From the NCBI GenBank assembly GCA_035308025.1, contig DATGHL010000008.1, forward strand, positions 62,001 to 126,000: a DNA stretch of 64,000 nucleotides, written 5' to 3'. Below are positions 51,701-59,716 of this stretch, in pieces. The notes under the pieces were generated by a model, which saw only the letters and a program-made list of their open reading frames with translations, did no database searches and was not told the origin of the DNA. Numbering within the stretch: position 1 is the stretch's first letter; each line of letters begins with the position of its first letter. The translations under genes and the position numbers were made by a program. The DNA is from Candidatus Binataceae bacterium. GTDB lineage: Bacteria > Desulfobacterota > Binatia > Binatales > Binataceae.

Positions 51701-52251
51701 AAAGCGTTATCCTGCAATTCGAGATAGAAACGACCCGGGAAAGTACGTGCGTACCATTCGGCGGCTTCGCGCGCCTTGTCGAGCCGGCCGCCGCGAAGGG
51801 CGCGTGCGACTTCCCCGCTCAGACATCCCGAGAGCACGATCAGCCCTTCGGAATTTTCCGCCAGAATTTCCTTGTCGATGCGCGGCTTGTAGTAGAGCCC
51901 TTCCTGGTAAGCCGCCGTCAGCAGGCGACACAGATTCCGATAGCCCGCGCGCGATTGCGCCAGCAAAATCAGATGGAAGTTGCTGCCACCTTCGACGTCG
52001 TCGCCGCGCTGCGTCTGTGAGCGATCGCTGCGTTTGCCCGGCGCGAGATAGGCCTCGCATCCGATAATCGGTTTGACGCCGTTCTGGCGCGCTTTTTGAA
52101 AAAATTCGACAGCGCCGAACATATTGCCATGATCAGTCATCGCGATCGCGGGCATCCCGGAGCTTTTGACGTGCTCGAAGAGCGGCGCGATCTTGTTGGC
52201 GCCGTCGAGCAGGCTGTACTGCGTATGCACGTGCAGATGTACGAAACTCAT
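48745..52251 (-). CDS. dnaE: DNA polymerase III alpha subunit
   Basis: A ~1168-aa C-family replicative polymerase. The N-terminal PHP domain starts FVHLHVHTQYSLLDGANKIA. The catalytic aspartates are in SMPDIDVDFCFERRDEV, with the YGDDRVAQIITFGTIKGKQA palm/finger segment and the SYGFNRSHAAAYALTSYTTA conserved block. The C-terminal OB domain has VQLAGVVQAVKLKNNKAGKR. The ATG at 52251 is chosen for GGAGG eight bases upstream and domain start; the ORF is open to 52326. Confidence 0.97.
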   Translation of the reverse strand: MSFVHLHVHTQYSLLDGANKIAPLFEHVKSSGMPAIAMTDHGNMFGAVEFFQKARQNGVKPIIGCEAYLAPGKRSDRSQTQRGDDVEGGSNFHLILLAQSRAGYRNLCRLLTAAYQEGLYYKPRIDKEILAENSEGLIVLSGCLSGEVARALRGGRLDKAREAAEWYARTFPGRFYLELQDNALHGPLNEALREIGRTAGIPLVATNDCHYLHRDDAKAHEVLLCIQTGKTLADESRWRFDTDELYVKTPEEMIAAFGADSEEIRNTVAIANQVDFEFEFGKFHFPIFDPNYRDADAEVAAPTAPALSNDLDALLEERVRSGLAERLAELHARRGEFEDAAYAERIDRELPVIREMGFSGYMLIVADFIDYARGLGIPVGPGRGSVVGSLVSYALRITEVDPIEHKLLFERWLNPGRRSMPDIDVDFCFERRDEVLAYVRKKYGDDRVAQIITFGTIKGKQAIRDVGRVLGLSFAETDRIVKLYPAPKQGRDFPLADALEMEPRLKAEREKYRDLFDYAFKLEGLLRHASRHAAGVVIADAPLRDLVPLYVDKERHENPIAITQYSMKGVEEIGLIKFDFLALKNLTLIKDTLDLIAAGGAVPPDLNRLNLDDAESYKLIARGDTVGVFQLEGSGMRRFLSDLKPSCFEDVIAAISLFRPGTLDAGMVDPFIRRKQGKEPVEYDHPLLEPVLRDTYGVIIYQEQVMRAAQALAGYTLEEADILRAAMGKKSIAVMEKEREHFIAGAVKNGVDKAQAIAIFEKIATFASYGFNRSHAAAYALTSYTTAYLKAHFPREFMAALMSLDMDETDKTYKNIAALREMRVRVLPPDVNQSRVKFTVSGEAIRFGLGAIRGVGAKSGEEIIAVRERGGGEFKSLADFCLRVGAQLLNRRVLEALIKCGALDFIGIARAALAAQVDDALKLAQRAQDDAVKNQISLFGKSNEPPALMPRAAVAEWPQKELLEYEKETLGFYITAHPLDKYERELRRLGKLTTADLPNAPDGSKVQLAGVVQAVKLKNNKAGKRYATFSLEDREGVAECIVWPEAYQKYEAIISGNEPVVAKGKLDVGDERAQLILDELVPLNLALTEAVREVRIRAPRAQLVNGDLERLKDLLRRYRGQSITYLHLGLDDGNEAVFLLGDDYRIAPTEAFVAEISELLSADSVQLR

Positions 52252-52377
52252 CTCCGAAACCTCCGACCCCGCTTCCGCCCCGACGTCTATGACGCGCGCA
52301 CCCGCACCGGTCCCCGATGCCGTCATTGTAGCGCAGTGACCGCGGACGCGCGTGCGCGCGCCGCGTCTCCGCGCACA

Positions 52378-52420
52378 GGCGGGCTGTTGAAAACCCCCTC
52401 GGGGTTTTCAACAGCCCGCC
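52378..52420. repeat. Perfect 20-bp stem hairpin in the dnaE-thioesterase divergent region
   Basis: Arms GGCGGGCTGTTGAAAACCCC (52378-52397) and its exact complement (52401-52420) with a three-base loop. There is no T tract on either side, so it is not a standard terminator for either divergent gene. It may be a REP-like or protein-binding element. Confidence 0.85.
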
Positions 52421-52477
52421 TTCCCCCCTCCCACCGCAACCGCGCCGCGCGACCAGCGCGCGGCGCACCACCCCACC

Positions 52478-52520
52478 GCCTCCAGTGTTGCGGGCCGTTC
52501 CGCCCCGCAACACTGGAGGC
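52478..52520 (+). promoter_or_regulatory. 17-bp perfect hairpin covering the thioesterase ribosome binding site
   Basis: Arms GCCTCCAGTGTTGCGGG (52478-52494) and its exact complement (52504-52520) around a 9-base loop. The right arm holds GGAGG at 52515-52519, five bases before the GTG at 52525. In the mRNA this stem would hide the ribosome binding site. Confidence 0.7.
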
Positions 52521-52524
52521 GATC

Positions 52525-52965
52525 GTGTCAATCGCGCACAATCTCCTGATGACGAAGGCTCCGCGCGAAGAATTCCCGGCGCTCGCGACGCTCGAGGACG
52601 GCCCCTTCTCGATCCTGCTCGGACTCAAGGTCGAGCAGGCCGCGGCGGGCCGCGTGACCGTGCGGATGCCGTTTAATCTCCAGCTGCTCAACTTCGGGCC
52701 GCCCGATGTCCCGATTCATGGCGGCGCAATCGCGACGCTGGCTGATTTCGCCGCCTGCGCCGCGGTCTGGACCTTGCCCCAGACCCGCAGCAGCGCGACC
52801 ATTTCGATGACCGTGAACTACACCGCGCCGGGGGTCCGGAGCGATCTCCTCGCCTGCGCGACGGTGCGACGCGCGGGGCGTCGGGTCGCGAGCCTCAATG
52901 TCGAGATTCGCGACGACGCTCAAAGCCTCGTCGCCGACGCCCTCATCACCTACAAGATTGCCTGA
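52525..52965 (+). CDS. PaaI-type hotdog thioesterase
   Basis: A ~146-aa hotdog-fold thioesterase that would hydrolyse acyl- or aryl-CoA. Typical are GLKVEQAAAGRVTVRMPFNL, the active-site loop VPIHGGAIATLADFAACAAV, and RSSATISMTVNYTAPGVRSD. The GTG at 52525 follows a GGAGG; the longer ORF back to 52096 is artefactual and overlaps dnaE. Confidence 0.85.
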   Translation: MSIAHNLLMTKAPREEFPALATLEDGPFSILLGLKVEQAAAGRVTVRMPFNLQLLNFGPPDVPIHGGAIATLADFAACAAVWTLPQTRSSATISMTVNYTAPGVRSDLLACATVRRAGRRVASLNVEIRDDAQSLVADALITYKIA

Positions 52966-53042
52966 TCGCTAACTCCGCGTTTGGTTTTTCAAGGCAAAAG
53001 TTCGAGAATGTTTCTCACGACTGCCCATCCGGAGAGAGACCA

Positions 53043-54086
53043 ATGAGCGGAGCGATGCTGATTCCAACGACTGTTGTCGGAAGCTATCCGCAACCCGATT
53101 GGCTGGTCGATCGCGAAAATCTGAAAAAGCGCGTGCCCGCACGAGTGCGCGCCACCGAGCTCTGGCGCGTGCCCGAGCCTTGGCTCGAGCAGGCGCAGGA
53201 CGATGCGACTCTGCTCGCGATCCGCGAGATGGAGCGGGCAGGCGTCGACATTATTTCCGACGGCGAGATGCGCCGCGAAAGCTATTCCAACCGCTTCGCC
53301 AACGCGCTCGGCGGCATCGACCGCGAGCGCCTGGGTCAAGGCGTAAATCGCCGCGGTGGGCCCGACGTCGTGCCGCTGGTCTCCGGACCGATCCGCCGCG
53401 AAGCGCCGGTCGAAGTGCGCGACTTATCGTTCCTCCGCGCCAATACGGATCGCCAGGTCAAAATCACCCTGCCGGGTCCCTTCACGATGGCGCGCCAGGC
53501 CGAAAACGGCTTCTATCCTACTGAGGAAGCGCTTGCGATGGCCTATGCCGACGCCGTCAATCGCGAGGTCAAGGATCTCTTTGCCGCCGGCGCCGACGTC
53601 GTTCAGCTCGACGAACCCTATATGGATTCTTTTCCCGATCAGGCGCGCAGCTACGCCGTCAAGGCGATCAACCGTGCGCTCGAGGGCGTTGCGGGCGCGA
53701 CCGTCGTGCATATCTGCTTCGGCTACGGCCACTATGTCAGAAAGAAGAATTCGCCTTATGCTTTTCTGCGCGAGCTCGACGGCTGCGTCGCCGATCAGAT
53801 TTCGATCGAGGCGGCGCAACCCCAGCTTGACCTCGCGATCCTCAAGGAGCTGCCGTCGAAGGTGATTATCCTCGGCGTATTGGATCTCGCCGACCGTACC
53901 GTCGAATCCGCCGAGACCGTGGCGCAGCGGCTCCGCACGGCACTCGCGATTTTGCCGCCGGAACGGCTGATCGCGGCGCCGGACTGCGGCATGAAGTATC
54001 TGCCGCGCGAGGTCGCCTTCGGCAAGTTGCAGGCGATGGTCGCCGGCGCACGAATCGTTCGGGAGGAGCTGCAGGGGCGCCACTAA
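53043..54086 (+). CDS. MetE C-terminal-like methyltransferase (cobalamin-independent)
   Basis: A 347-aa single-domain protein of the archaeal-type MetE/UROD-like family. It begins IPTTVVGSYPQPDWLVDREN and has the zinc ligands His-x-Cys in VVHICFGYGHY, a glutamate in DQISIEAAQPQLD and the cysteine in IAAPDCGMKYLPR. It lacks the N-terminal half of full MetE. It could transfer methyl groups to a thiol such as homocysteine or act on another thiol; substrate unknown. Confidence 0.82.
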   Translation: MSGAMLIPTTVVGSYPQPDWLVDRENLKKRVPARVRATELWRVPEPWLEQAQDDATLLAIREMERAGVDIISDGEMRRESYSNRFANALGGIDRERLGQGVNRRGGPDVVPLVSGPIRREAPVEVRDLSFLRANTDRQVKITLPGPFTMARQAENGFYPTEEALAMAYADAVNREVKDLFAAGADVVQLDEPYMDSFPDQARSYAVKAINRALEGVAGATVVHICFGYGHYVRKKNSPYAFLRELDGCVADQISIEAAQPQLDLAILKELPSKVIILGVLDLADRTVESAETVAQRLRTALAILPPERLIAAPDCGMKYLPREVAFGKLQAMVAGARIVREELQGRH

Positions 54087-54147
54087 CACTAGCGGAGCGC
54101 GGCTGCCGCGTGGTGCGAGCAGACGAGTCTCTACCTACGCCGCGCGA

Positions 54148-54159
54148 GCAGACTCCGCC
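54148..54159 (-). repeat. Short dispersed 12-mer GGCGGAGTCTGC (three copies)
   Basis: The 12-mer occurs in three intergenic gaps: reverse at 54148-54159, forward at 58133-58144 and reverse at 59657-59668. All lie around the carbamoyltransferase-halogenase locus. The 165-bp gap here otherwise holds no ORF. Confidence 0.45.
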
Positions 54160-54251
54160 ACCCCTCGGAATTGCGTTAAAGTTCGTCGTCCGCGGAGCGC
54201 CGGCAATCAGATATATACTTCAGTGTCCGCGCCATCGTTCCACGACACTAA

Positions 54252-56096
54252 ATGAATCTCATCGGTATCTCAGCCTATTACCATGACAGCGCCGCCGCCC
54301 TCATCCGCGACGGCGAAATCATCGCCGCCGCGCAGGAAGAACGCTTCTCGCGCAAAAAGCACGACCCCGGCTTTCCGGCCGGCGCTCTGGCCTATTGCCT
54401 GCGCGCGGGCGGAATTACTTTGCGCGAGGTTGACGAAGTCGTCTTTTACGACAAGCCGTTGCTCAAGTTCGGACGCCTGCTCGAGACTTACCTCGCCAGC
54501 GCACCGCGCGGGCGCGCCTCGTTCGTGGCTGCGATGCCAGTGTGGCTCAAGGAGAAGCTCTACTTAAAATCGCTGCTGCGCCGCCATCTTTCGGAGATCG
54601 CCGGCTTGACCGCCCGCGCGGTTCCGCCGCTGCGCTTCACCCAGCATCATCAGGCCCACGCCGCCTCGGCTTTTTTTCCGAGTCCGTTCGCGCGCGCAGG
54701 CGTGCTTTGCCTCGACGGCGTCGGCGAATGGGCCACCACCTCGATCTGGCTCGGCGAGGGCAACCGCCTCGAGCCCCAATGGGAAATCGAGTTTCCCCAT
54801 TCGCTCGGCCTGCTCTACTCGGCCTTCACTTACTACACCGGCTTCAAAGTCAATTCGGGCGAGTACAAAGTGATGGGGTTGGCGCCGTATGGCGAGCCGA
54901 AATATGTGCAACTCATCCTCGACAATCTGATCGACCTCAAGCTCGACGGCAGCTTTCGCCTCAATCCTGATTACTTCAATTATGCGACCGGCCTCACGAT
55001 GACCAACGATGCCTTCGCCCGCCTCTTCGGCGGACCGCCGCGCCAGCCCGAGGCCCGGCTCACCCAGCATGAGATGGATTTGGCGCGCTCAATCCAGGAG
55101 GTCACCGAGGAAGTCGTCCTGCGCCTCGCCCGCACCGTGCGCGATGAGCTCGCGGTTGACTATCTCTGTATGGCCGGCGGCGTCGCGCTCAACTGTGTGG
55201 CGAATGGGCGGGTGCTACGTGAGAGCGGGCTGCGCGATCTCTGGGTTCAGCCCGCGGCGGGCGATGCCGGCGGCGCGATCGGCGCAGCCCTCTCCGCCTG
55301 GCACGAATACCATGGCCGGCCGCGCCTCGCCGCGGGCGATTGCATGAGCGGCAGCTACCTCGGTCCGACCTTTAACTCTCACGAGATTCGCAGCCTCCTC
55401 GATTTCGTCGGCGCGCGCTACGAATGCACCACCGAAGACGACTTGCTCGCCCGCGTCGCGGCGCTTCTCGCAGACGAAAAGGTCATCGGCTGGTTTCAGG
55501 GCCGCATGGAATTCGGCCCGCGCGCGCTCGGCAATCGCTCGATTATCGGTGATGCCCGCAGTCCGCGGATGCAATCCGTCATGAATCTCAAAATCAAGTA
55601 CCGTGAATCCTTTCGCCCCTTTGCCCCCGCGGTCCTCGCCGAGCGCGTCGGCGACTACTTCGAGCTCGATCGTCCCAGCCCCTATATGATGATTGTCGCG
55701 CCGCTACGCCGCGAGCTGCGGATTAAGGAAAGCCGCGGCGCCACCGAACTCTTCGGGATCAACAAGCTCAACCTGCCACGCTCAACGCTCCCTGCGATAA
55801 CTCACGTAGATTATTCCGCGCGCGTCCAGACCGTTCATCGCGAGACCAATCCGCGCTTTCACCAACTGCTCGAAAAATTCGCCGCACTTACCGGCGCCGC
55901 GGTCCTCGTCAATACTTCCTTCAACGTCCGCGGCGAGCCGATAGTCTGCACCCCCGCCGACGCCTACCGCTGTTTTATGCGCACCGAAATGGACTACCTC
56001 GCGATCGGGAATTTCATTTTGGATAAAGCCGCGCAGCCCCGGTTATCCCCAAGCGCTGATCACGAAGCCTGGAAGAAGGAGTTCGCGCTCGATTGA
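54252..56096 (+). CDS. Carbamoyltransferase (NodU/CmcH family)
   Basis: A 614-aa O-carbamoyltransferase using carbamoyl phosphate and ATP. The N-terminal Kae1-like domain has GISAYYHDSAAALIRDGEII, the metal-binding FTQHHQAHAASAFFPSPFAR, and CMAGGVALNCVANGRVL. The C-terminal domain has WFQGRMEFGPRALGNRSIIG and ALTGAAVLVNTSFNVRGEPI. Length is typical. The acceptor is unknown; the next two genes form a conserved cassette with it. Confidence 0.93.
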   Translation: MNLIGISAYYHDSAAALIRDGEIIAAAQEERFSRKKHDPGFPAGALAYCLRAGGITLREVDEVVFYDKPLLKFGRLLETYLASAPRGRASFVAAMPVWLKEKLYLKSLLRRHLSEIAGLTARAVPPLRFTQHHQAHAASAFFPSPFARAGVLCLDGVGEWATTSIWLGEGNRLEPQWEIEFPHSLGLLYSAFTYYTGFKVNSGEYKVMGLAPYGEPKYVQLILDNLIDLKLDGSFRLNPDYFNYATGLTMTNDAFARLFGGPPRQPEARLTQHEMDLARSIQEVTEEVVLRLARTVRDELAVDYLCMAGGVALNCVANGRVLRESGLRDLWVQPAAGDAGGAIGAALSAWHEYHGRPRLAAGDCMSGSYLGPTFNSHEIRSLLDFVGARYECTTEDDLLARVAALLADEKVIGWFQGRMEFGPRALGNRSIIGDARSPRMQSVMNLKIKYRESFRPFAPAVLAERVGDYFELDRPSPYMMIVAPLRRELRIKESRGATELFGINKLNLPRSTLPAITHVDYSARVQTVHRETNPRFHQLLEKFAALTGAAVLVNTSFNVRGEPIVCTPADAYRCFMRTEMDYLAIGNFILDKAAQPRLSPSADHEAWKKEFALD

Positions 56097-56491
56097 AGCC
56101 GCAGCCGCGCGCCGCCGAATTGCGCAACTTCGGCCTTATCGTCGGCGCGATCTTCGCCGCGCTCTTCGGGCTTTTGCGCCCTTGGCTCCATCACACCCGA
56201 ACGCCCCTCTGGCCGTGGCTTCTGGCCGCCCTCCTGATCGGCTGTGCTCTCATAGCGCCCCGGCTCCTCTATTACCCCCACCTGGTTTGGGATCGCCTGG
56301 GCAAGGCCTTGGGTTGGGTCAACTCGCGGATCGTGCTGAATCTGATCTTTTTCCTGGTCTTTGTGCCCGCCGGGCTGATCGCCCGCGCCCTGAAATGGGA
56401 TCGCCTAAATAAAACCTTTGAACCCGCGCGGCAAAGCTATAGAATTCCCAGCAAACGCCGACCGGCAAGTTCGATGGAGAAGCCCTACTGA
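56093..56491 (+). CDS. SxtJ-family membrane protein
   Basis: A 132-aa protein with three hydrophobic helices (LIVGAIFAALFGLLRPWL; WLLAALLIGCALIAPRLLYY; NLIFFLVFVPAGLIARALK) and the family ending ALKWDRLNKTFEP then YRIP. A TTG start overlaps the carbamoyltransferase stop in TTGA. SxtJ proteins often accompany NodU-type carbamoyltransferases; role unknown. Confidence 0.85.
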   Translation: MKPQPRAAELRNFGLIVGAIFAALFGLLRPWLHHTRTPLWPWLLAALLIGCALIAPRLLYYPHLVWDRLGKALGWVNSRIVLNLIFFLVFVPAGLIARALKWDRLNKTFEPARQSYRIPSKRRPASSMEKPY

Positions 56492-56492
56492 T

Positions 56493-56645
56493 ATGTTCGA
56501 GGCGCTAGGCGATCTGTGGGGCTTTATGCGCGAACACAAGAAGCTATGGCTGGCCCCATTCGTCGGCGTATTGCTTATTGTCGGTGTGCTGGTGATTCTG
56601 TCGGAATACTCGGCGGTGGCGCCATTCATCTATACGCTCTTTTAG
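56493..56645 (+). CDS. DUF5989-family small membrane protein
   Basis: A 50-aa protein beginning MFEALGDLWGFMREHKKLWL with one membrane helix and a short tail. It starts 1 bp after the SxtJ stop. This small protein type regularly follows SxtJ, completing a three-gene cassette with the carbamoyltransferase. Confidence 0.8.
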   Translation: MFEALGDLWGFMREHKKLWLAPFVGVLLIVGVLVILSEYSAVAPFIYTLF

Positions 56646-56744
56646 GTTGCAGTAGCGCGACGGACCAGTCGCATTGGCTTAACGAAAAGGTCTCGCTATT
56701 CCTCGCGCGCTCATGCCAAATAGAAGGGAGGCTTAATTAACGAC

Positions 56745-58115
56745 ATGGCAGAAGTAGATTTCGATGTTGCGATCCTCGGCGGCGGACCCGGCGGCGGCGC
56801 TGCCGGATCATACCTCGCGCGGGCCGGTCTGAAGTGCGTCATCTTCGAACGCGAGCTCTTTCCGCGCCAGCATGTCGGCGAATCTCTGGTGCCGGCCTCG
56901 AATCGCGTGCTCGCCGACCTCGGCTTGATTGAGCAGATGGACGAGAACCGCTTCCCGCGCAAGTTCGGCGCGGTCTGGACCTCGGCGGCCTTTGCGCCGG
57001 TTTACAACGTCGATTGGGAAGGTCTCGGCGATTCTTCGCAGAGCGTCGGCACCGAAGAAGCGGCGGCCGATATTCGCTTTGAGGAGCGCGCGCAGCCCGG
57101 CGTCAATCTGAACTATACCTGGCACGTCGATCGCGGCAAGTTTGACAACATGATCCTCAACCGCGCCAGCCAGCTCGGCGCGACCGTTTATGAAGGGATG
57201 CGCGTGCAGGGGGTCGATTTCGCCGACCCCACGATGCCCAAAGTACGCGTCATGATGGGTCGTCAGGAGCTCAATCTGCGCACCCGCATGGTGATCGATG
57301 CCTCGGGCCGCCATACCCTGCTCGGCAATCAGCTCCGGCTCAAGGTCACCGACCCCATTTTCGATCAGTACGCGATCCACGCCTGGTTCGAGAATCTCGA
57401 CCGGCTCGCGATGGCGAAAAAAGAGATGTTCGGGGATTACATCTTCGTGCACTTTCTGCCGGTGAATAACACCTGGATATGGCAGATTCCTATTACGGAG
57501 ACGATCACCAGCGTCGGCGTCGTCACGCAGAAGCGCAATTTTCAGAAGACCCGGCAATCGCGCGAGCAGTTTTTCTGGGAATGCGTCGATTCGCGCAAGG
57601 AATTCGGGGAGGCGCTGCGCGCCGCCAAGCAGCTACGCCCGCTCAAGGACGAGGGCGACTACAGTTATAGCATGAAACAGATCTGTGGCGACGGCTTCGT
57701 CCTCGTCGGCGACGCCGCGCGCTTCGTCGATCCGATCTTTTCGAGCGGCGTCAGTATCGCGCTCAACAGCGCCAAACTCGCGAGCCAGGATATCGTCGCG
57801 GCCGCCAACAATGGTGGTTTCCACAAGATGGCCTTCAACAATTTCGAGGCCATGATGCGCCGCGGCACGCGCAACTGGCACGAGTTTATCGCGCTCTATT
57901 ACCGGCTCAATGTGCTCTTTACCTTCTTCATTCAGGACCGCCGCTACCGGCTCGACGTCTTGAAGCTTCTGCAGGGCGACATGTACGACGAAGAGCGGCC
58001 GAAGGTGCTGCAGGAGATGGCGCGCGTGGTGGGCGACGTCGAGAAACGCCCCAACCATCCGTGGCACAAGCTCCTCAATGACCTCACTTGCGACGCCTTC
58101 CGCCCGGAACAGTAG
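56745..58115 (+). CDS. Flavin-dependent halogenase-like oxidoreductase, copy 1
   Basis: A 456-aa FAD protein. The Rossmann motif is GGGPGGGAAGSYLARAG (~12-28). The halogenase motif WxWxIP is present (W244, W246, P249 in NNTWIWQIP), as is F-x-D-P-x-F-S-S-G (FVDPIFSSGV, ~327-336). A conserved lysine sits in FPRKFGAVW (K73), the place of the catalytic lysine in phenolic/pyrrole-type halogenases. It likely uses FADH2 from a partner reductase. GGGAGG lies upstream of the start. It could instead be a non-halogenating relative. Confidence 0.78.
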   Translation: MAEVDFDVAILGGGPGGGAAGSYLARAGLKCVIFERELFPRQHVGESLVPASNRVLADLGLIEQMDENRFPRKFGAVWTSAAFAPVYNVDWEGLGDSSQSVGTEEAAADIRFEERAQPGVNLNYTWHVDRGKFDNMILNRASQLGATVYEGMRVQGVDFADPTMPKVRVMMGRQELNLRTRMVIDASGRHTLLGNQLRLKVTDPIFDQYAIHAWFENLDRLAMAKKEMFGDYIFVHFLPVNNTWIWQIPITETITSVGVVTQKRNFQKTRQSREQFFWECVDSRKEFGEALRAAKQLRPLKDEGDYSYSMKQICGDGFVLVGDAARFVDPIFSSGVSIALNSAKLASQDIVAAANNGGFHKMAFNNFEAMMRRGTRNWHEFIALYYRLNVLFTFFIQDRRYRLDVLKLLQGDMYDEERPKVLQEMARVVGDVEKRPNHPWHKLLNDLTCDAFRPEQ

Positions 58116-58203
58116 GCGGAGCGCCAGGGGGCGGCGGAGTCTGCGAGCTGCGTTCAGAATTTAGAAGACGCCCAAGCCTGACGTAAAGAGGTAATTAAGC
58201 CAT

Positions 58204-59571
58204 ATGGCAGAAGTAGATTTTGATGTTGCGATACTCGGCGGCGGACCCGGTGGTTCAGCCGCAGGCGCCTACTTGGCCCGGGCCGGTCTGAAATGCGTCA
58301 TCTTCGAGCGCGAGCTCTTTCCGCGCCAGCACGTCGGCGAATCGCTGGTGCCGGCGTCGAATCGCGTGCTCGCCGACCTCGGCCTGATCGACCAGATGGA
58401 TGAGCAGGGCTTCCCGCGCAAGTTTGGCGCGGTTTGGACCTCCGCGACCTCAGTTTACAAGCACGACCTCGCGGGTCTTCAAGAGGCTGGCAAAGCCGCC
58501 GAAGAAGTCGACGCCGAGGCCGACATCCGCTTCGAAGAGCGCGCCATGTCGGGTGTGCCGCTGACCTACACGTGGCACGTCGATCGCGGCAAGTTCGACA
58601 ATATGCTCCTGAATCACGCCAACAAGCTCGGCGCCACGGTTTATGAAGGGTTGCGCGTGCAGGGGGTCGATTTCGCCGATCCGGCGATGCCCAAAGTTCG
58701 CATCACGATGGGCCGCCAAGAGCTCAATCTGCGCACTCGGATGGTCGTCGACGCCTCGGGCCGCCACACCCTGCTCGGTAATCAGCTACGGCTCAAGGTC
58801 ACCGATCCGGTCTTCGATCAGTTCGCGGTGCACGCCTGGTTCGAGAACCTCGATCGCCTGGCGTTGGCGAAAAAACCGATCCTCGGGGACTACATCTTCG
58901 TACACTTTCTGCCGGTCAATAACACCTGGATCTGGCAGATTCCAATCACCGAGACGATCACCAGCGTCGGCGTCGTCACGCAGAAGCGCAACTTCCAGAA
59001 AACCCGTCAATCGCGCGAGCAGTTCTTCTGGGATTGTGTCGATTCGCGCAAAGACTTCGGCGAGGCCTTGCGCGCCGCCAAGCAGCTCCGCCCGCTTAAG
59101 GATGAGGGCGACTACAGCTACAGCATGAAGCAGATCTGCGGCGACGGCTACGTCCTCGTCGGCGACGCCGCCCGCTTCGTCGACCCGATCTTCTCGAGCG
59201 GCGTCAGTATCGCGCTCAACAGCGCCAAGCTCGCCACCCAGGACATCGTCGCCGCCGCGAACAACGGCGGCTTCCACAAAGTCGCCTTTAACAACTTCGA
59301 GTCGCTGATGCGCCGCGGCACCCGCAACTGGCACGAGTTTATCGCGCTCTACTACCGTCTCAACGTGCTCTTCACTTTCTTCGTGCAGGACAAGCGCTAT
59401 CGCCTCGACGTCTTGAAGCTCCTGCAGGGCGACATGTACGACGAGGAGCGGCCTAAGGTGTTGGCGGAGATGGCGCGCGTGGTGAACGACGTTGAGAAGC
59501 GCCCGAACCATCCGTGGCACAAGCTGCTCAATGATCTAACCTGCGACGCTTTCCGCCCAGCGGAACACTAG
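58204..59571 (+). CDS. Flavin-dependent halogenase-like oxidoreductase, copy 2
   Basis: A 455-aa tandem paralogue of the preceding gene, near-identical over most of its length, with the same GGGPGGSAAGAYLARAG, K73, WIWQIP and FVDPIFSSGV motifs. The clearest differences are at residues ~81-124, where copy 2 has SVYKHDLAGLQEAGKAAEEV and a small length change. The duplication extends a few bases past the stop (TAGGCGGAGC). SD GAGG is upstream. Confidence 0.78.
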   Translation: MAEVDFDVAILGGGPGGSAAGAYLARAGLKCVIFERELFPRQHVGESLVPASNRVLADLGLIDQMDEQGFPRKFGAVWTSATSVYKHDLAGLQEAGKAAEEVDAEADIRFEERAMSGVPLTYTWHVDRGKFDNMLLNHANKLGATVYEGLRVQGVDFADPAMPKVRITMGRQELNLRTRMVVDASGRHTLLGNQLRLKVTDPVFDQFAVHAWFENLDRLALAKKPILGDYIFVHFLPVNNTWIWQIPITETITSVGVVTQKRNFQKTRQSREQFFWDCVDSRKDFGEALRAAKQLRPLKDEGDYSYSMKQICGDGYVLVGDAARFVDPIFSSGVSIALNSAKLATQDIVAAANNGGFHKVAFNNFESLMRRGTRNWHEFIALYYRLNVLFTFFVQDKRYRLDVLKLLQGDMYDEERPKVLAEMARVVNDVEKRPNHPWHKLLNDLTCDAFRPAEH

Positions 59572-59716
59572 GCGGAGCACAGCGTAGCCGAGCAAGCGAG
59601 TTTTGATCTTCGCCGCGCGTCCGGTGGGTGGCCGAGTCCGCGAGGCTCAGCAACGGGCAGACTCCGCCGCCCCCTGCGCCCGGCATCCGCTCAGCGATAC
59701 AAAAGTGGCTTGCTGT

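Noticed and set aside
52378-52420. Rho-independent terminator
   Set aside because: The stem is perfect but lacks a T tract and lies between divergent genes, where no transcript is expected to end.
52096-52527. Long N-terminal extension of the thioesterase ORF
   Set aside because: It overlaps dnaE, spans both hairpins and has no domain similarity; the GTG at 52525 gives the family start.
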